DNA of 64,000 bases from contig CM054115.1 in the NCBI GenBank assembly GCA_028673005.1, positions 54,449,738 through 54,513,737 on the forward strand, read 5' to 3'. A program made the translations under genes and the position numbers. Positions 59,160-64,000 of the stretch are shown piece after piece (within the stretch, counting starts at the first letter, position 1; each line of letters begins with the position of its first letter). Under the pieces are notes generated by a model. That model was not told the origin of the DNA and searched no databases. It saw nothing but the letters and a program-made list of their open reading frames with translations. The DNA comes from Tanypteryx hageni. Its lineage: Eukaryota; Arthropoda; Insecta; Odonata; Petaluridae.

Positions 59160-59603
59160 CAGTGCCGTAACTAGGGCGGGGCGCAACTAAAGAAGAGCCG
59201 CAAAAGTTATTGATGGCAAGTTGAGCGAGGTTGCATGGCACTAAGACGGGCGATTTCTCTACTATACTTGTTCCAGACAATAGGCATAGCAGAAACTAAA
59301 AATTTCGATGATGCCATTGATGAGTTTGCCGCATTGAAATCACGTAGAATAACTCTTTAATATTAAAATATTTATACTTTCTGTATTTAAATTATATATA
59401 TGTATGTAATTATATTTTTAATTATGTGTTTTAAATATGTACATTTGTAGTAAGAAATTACATCATTTATAGTTTATTTTTATTTATAAATTGTTCACCC
59501 AAAATCCATACATTAGTAAAAAATATTGGTATTAGAGAATTTTTGGAGGGGGCGCATATTTGGTAGTTTGTCCCGGGTGCTAAAATAGCTAGTTACGGTG
59601 CTG
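59160..59603. mobile_element. Non-autonomous hAT element (444 bp)
   Basis: The ends CAGTGCCGTAACTAG and CTAGTTACGGTGCTG are inverse at 13 of 15. The target duplication is GCTTACGA (59152-59159) and GCTCACGA (59604-59611), 7 of 8. GGGGCGCA occurs near each end. No transposase is present. Confidence 0.92.
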
Positions 59604-59611
59604 GCTCACGA

Positions 59612-61682
59612 CATAGCAATGACCACGAAAAAGGATTTTTGGTTTTAATAATAACCCAACTTTGATAACGTTTCTTAGGTTGAACGATTTGATTCTTGCA
59701 GGAATCGCGCCCATTTGTCCTTTCGCCCCAAAGCAGAAAGCATGAAAGTCATAATGCGTATTTCCGTCGGAATGGTAATTTCAGTTTTTACCGCACGTTG
59801 ATTACTCCAATTCTGCTCGAAAGCTCATTTATCTAAGTTGTGTTAACTTAGCGCGAATCCGAATCTAGAAAAAAAAAAGATTTTCTGAGAATATTGACAA
59901 AACCTATTTCTAATTTTACAAAATATTCCACGAAATTGATGGAATGATATGATCCGAAGATCCTATGCAGACAGGCATAAGCATAATTGTTCCAAAATAT
60001 TCCACATCAAAGTTTCGCGAATTTTATCTTTTAACGTTGTTGCCAAAGGGGAAAATTTTTCTGGATAGCTAGAGCAGCAGGAGACGTGCAGAAGAAATAA
60101 AATATCTTACAACAAGAAAAAATTTATTTCATGATGGAATAAAAACGCCTCTGTCATTATTAATTTTACAGAAAATTAACGACTTGGAAAGAATGCAAAT
60201 GCATTGCTTAGTGCGGTATCTCAGAGGTTCTCTTCTTTCCCCTTCACTGCACATAAAAGCAGTCTCAGGTTTAATTATGCCAAACGCTTTTTCATCCTTA
60301 CTAGTGTGTTATGGGCAAACCTAAGGTTATTTACACGGAAACTAACGAAGCGTGAGATGCGTGGCGAATGAACCTCTTTAAACGCAAAATATGGCACTGT
60401 GGCGCATTGAACACCCATAGAAAGCATTTTACCGCCGCGGGATGAGCGTGTGCGTGTTCGGATTACGCGATGCGATAACCTCCCTCCTGGCGGCACACTC
60501 ATCTTTTCACTCGTCACGGGAAATTTGATGGCGTCTAATTTTGCGGAGAAAATTCGACGAAGGAAATTTTCCTCATCGTCTCCTTTTGGGGATAAATTTG
60601 ATGATGTGTACTAAGAAATTTCGCCTTGGAAGATTAGAAATTTTAACCCGGCAGTCCCCCATGGATAGAACGAAAATATATCCGCTTTCCATTAATGCGA
60701 ACAGTGCTACGGATTGTGTATCAATACGCTGATAAGTCTACGATATTATACACCTGAGGAGGCATAAGAAGAGAAGGAGAAATGTTTATGGGAATAGAGA
60801 TATGAATGAACATCATTGGTCTTGAAAGATATCCAGGGAATAATGGAGAGACGATGTGCACCTCCTGAAAACGTAACATTTGCTAAACAGAATCTGAGTA
60901 CTTGATGTTGCAATTAAACAGATATACAAAACAGCTTGAAACCATAGTAACCTAAAACAAATAGCATTGAAATAGAGTCCATATTTTGATATAAACGGCG
61001 TGGTCGATTATTGCGGTATTTTTGTTTGTTTCAATAGCTTAAATTGATTATAAGTTTCTTCTGGACCAAAGGAGAAATGATAACTTACCAAGAAACATGT
61101 TTAAGCAGTAGTGCATATGCACTGAGTAGAAAAATGAGGTTCGAACCATAAAATTCCGTTTCATCTATAAGGGCTGCGATGCAGAAATAAAAATGTTTTG
61201 TTCCGTAATTGGTCTAAAATCTTATGTTAATCTTGTTAGCGTGACCTCCTGACAGCCAGAAAACATTAAAAATAAGTTAAAACTCACTTCTCAGCGGAGA
61301 AGTGGGCGTCTTTAGTGGCAAAATTGAAGATCGACTATTTTCGAGTCACCGCTGTAGACGACTTTTTTACCTGAAATACGCGTCTGGGTTATTCTGCAGT
61401 TTTATTCTAAAAGGAATTGGTCGGGTCGTCGGTTACGTTGAAACCATAAGATTTGCTCTGCAATTCGGTTTTAAATCAATTTATTAACAAAAAAACAGGT
61501 GATCGTGAATAAGGTGTTTCCTTAAGGTAATTTTGAGTTTTTATCTAACATTTTCGAAAATTTATGCTCTGGAAAATGGGTCTTTTATTTCTTGTAATGC
61601 CAATGCGAATAAGATGTCACTTTTTTCCAAATAAAGTTTTGTCAAAAAGGGAACGATCCTCGCCGAGTGAAACAACTGCCGG
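59612..61682. other. No gene recognised
   Basis: Mixed to AT-rich. Frames of 60-80 codons at 60.3-60.7 and 61.3 kb lack domains. Confidence 0.55.
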
Positions 61683-61689
61683 TTCAGGC

Positions 61690-61760
<71 letters not shown>

Positions 61761-61766
61761 CCTGAA
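61683..61766. repeat. (TA)n microsatellite flanked by short inverted repeat
   Basis: About 33 TA units lie between TTCAGGCAGA and its inverse partner TCCGCCTGAA (9 of 10). It is the same architecture as 46025-46158, with shorter arms. Confidence 0.9.
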
Positions 61767-64000
61767 AAAAGAATTAAAGCAAAACGTCAGCAGCCCTTTT
61801 TAAGTACCGAGAGTGTGTAAGTGCGGAAAAAACAGTACGCCAGGCACGATATTAAAACTTTGTGAAGGAAACGGAAAAAATTGGAATCTTCCATGTTGCA
61901 GCAATAACGCTCGCACGCGCTATCTTCCACTTTGGCAGTTTATCACCCTTAATCTAGACGCCGTCCCTCTCAGGTCTCTCCCATTTCATTTCTTTGTTAT
62001 GCGGTCGTCTGTCTCTCGCTCCGTGTATTTCTCTTTCCTGCTCGAGTCCGACCGACCCTATCCTTATCTCTCCCCGCCCATATCTCAATCAACGTAAATC
62101 TTTTGTTTTACTCTAATTAAAGGACTCGGCGGGCCCACCGCAGATGCATTTTTGTTCTTTTTCTTTCCCACTCCTTTATTTTCCTCCTTCCGTCTCGTTT
62201 TATACCTCTCTCTTTCTCTCTCACTAAAATGGCTGCATTAGAAGACGCGGAGAGGTGACCCCTCTCTTTCTCTATTTCTCATTCCCATTCTTCCGAGGTC
62301 GCTTCCGAGTTATCCTTTTCCGCTTTCCGTCTTAAGTCGCTGCAATGCCTTCTGAGAGTGATCGCACATGTAAAAAAATATGTATGCGTAAGAAAAGTAA
62401 CTATTTAACTCCAGTAGAGAAGGGAGAGGTATATTTGCATATAGGCAATGCCCAGTTCGTGATTCCTTAACGTTTATTCTTGCGCGCATAAACAAAAGTT
62501 TCTTCGAGAGTAAAAATTGTCATAGTGGAACGAGATGATTTTTTGAACGCGGTTTTCTGAATATCCAATGTTAGGATTTAACGTTGGAAAAATGGACGAA
62601 ATACTGAAAAAAAGTTTCTTCTATTACCCGATACATCCCACGAGAAATATAAACACAGGTCGCCATTGGATGACAAAATCTGCTGCTAAAACCTGAAAGG
62701 TATATGAATTTATAATGTACTTTTGTTAGTTTTTCATTTATTCGTTTTAGGTAAATGCGCCTATGAAACGTACGAATATATGAAAAACCATTATTTTATC
62801 ATCAATTCATTAACAAGTATGGAGTGAAATTTGCCGGTTTAAAAATTTAAACTTGGATTCGATCGAGAAAAATTATAAATTCGGATATCTGGATGTTTTT
62901 TGACACTTCATAAACAATTTACTTCATTAATTAATCAGATGTACGTCAAAGGAATTTTTTACCGCGAACTGCAAAATATTGTCGTTTTTCACCACCCACC
63001 AAGCGAAAAAGCCATGTGGGAAAGTAGTAATTTTGAAATAAATCCCGATTATAAATTAAACTGCATTATAGTCATAGAGTATTGATGAATATCACAGGCA
63101 TATATAATCGCAAAATGCTTGGATTGGTGCTAAAAAGAATTAAGCAATCATTTTATGAGCACAAGATACTTTCAGACAAATTTTATATCATGCTGACGAC
63201 AATGATATGCATGCCGCATGTTAATTAAAAGTTATTTCTACGAAGTTTAGAGCAATTTCTATTTACGTTTATCCATTCATTGCTTAAATAAAATTCTAGA
63301 AACAAATTAGTTTCCTAAAATTAATTTTTTTAATCGATTTAAAAATTTGTTCTGCGTTTTAACATTTCCAATTATTGCTCTTAAAATTAAACCGTAATAG
63401 TTTTTTTATAAAACTTTCATTTCCTCAGAATTATTTACGTTGACGAATATTTCATTTAAAAGGTATCTATTAAAAATAATGGCATTTACTCAACTGAAAT
63501 GTTTTAAAATTCGGAATTTTGTCTACAGTAGTAAATACATCATTATATCGTAAAATTAATAATAATTGAATATATAATTGTTATAAAAAACAATCATTTT
63601 TGGGGAAATCGATATTCTTTATAGATGTAAAAGTAAAAATTTGCGTTTTACATGATAGAAATTATGAAAAACTTAATTTTGGAAATATAATATTTTGATA
63701 TTCTTTGGATTACATTACGCCCTAGCCATTTGAGTGCCATGCCGATTTTGGTGGGTATGTCCAAAAGTGCCATGGCTATTTCAGCAATTTTGCATCAATC
63801 TCTAAGAAAAATCACATACACGCCATTTATTCATATTCTTGCCTGATCTTTTCAGTAATTGCACAGATAATTACATATATTAATTACATTAAGGGAATGT
63901 TAGAGTTCATCTTGTGACTTTTTGTTTAAAAAGAAGTTTTTAAAAATTTCTAATACAAAAATGAAGTCAATTTTATATTGAATCAAGTATAGTATTTTAT
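61767..64000. other. No gene recognised
   Basis: A pyrimidine-rich patch at about 61960-62300, then AT-rich DNA to the window end. Frames are 94 codons or shorter and without motifs. Confidence 0.55.

Overview
This looks like a stretch of an invertebrate nuclear genome, most likely an arthropod and plausibly an insect. It is AT-rich and saturated with (TA)n and other microsatellites. It carries eukaryotic transposon debris: hAT, Tc1/mariner and pogo-like DNA elements, a non-LTR retrotransposon 3' end with a tetranucleotide tail, a Penelope-like fragment and tRNA-derived SINE heads. I see no operon-like gene packing, no rRNA, no intact tRNA, no CRISPR array and no host protein-coding gene I can defend. 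Open frames are short and fall in low-complexity or repeat DNA. The species guess rests on repeat types only and is uncertain.

Layout. At 1-9 kb there is mostly featureless AT-rich DNA with one SINE (about 1.5 kb), a hAT-like right end (3.18 kb), a dispersed repeat with a palindromic end (3.3 kb) and an ~800-bp dispersed repeat (4.5-5.3 kb) that recurs at 48.9-49.7 kb. At 8.8-9.8 kb two small non-autonomous hAT elements with 8-bp target duplications are followed by a 70-nt hairpin. At 10.3-11.8 kb a 5'-truncated non-LTR retrotransposon sits between pyrimidine tracts. At 14.3-15.8 kb there is a MITE-like unit and a 151-bp tandem array. At 20.8-22.3 kb there is a nest: an outer pogo-like element containing a second pogo-like MITE and a hAT MITE. 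At 24.4-25.9 kb there is a 1.5-kb hAT element with ends, target duplication and a decayed transposase. At 30-34 kb there are several MITEs, a GA tract, a reverse-strand retroelement tail and a three-unit tandem repeat.

At 37-41 kb a TA-flanked pogo-like MITE is followed by long pyrimidine tracts and another retroelement tail. At 41.8 kb there is a perfect 52-bp inverted repeat with a 12-nt loop. At 43-46.2 kb a dense compound region holds a long direct repeat, a Penelope-like fragment, a rearranged Tc1/mariner-like element and a 46-bp inverted repeat, all separated by (TA)n runs. At 51-53.2 kb there is a hAT element, then a higher-order array of alternating ~145-bp units ending in a palindrome. 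At 55-59.6 kb there are hAT MITEs and a second, unrelated decayed hAT transposase. The remainder is unassigned AT-rich DNA.

No genes cooperate in a pathway here. The logic of the window is layered transposition: TA-targeting elements, several hAT families that can be dated relative to one another by nesting and decay, and unexplained near-perfect inverted repeats that look younger than their surroundings.
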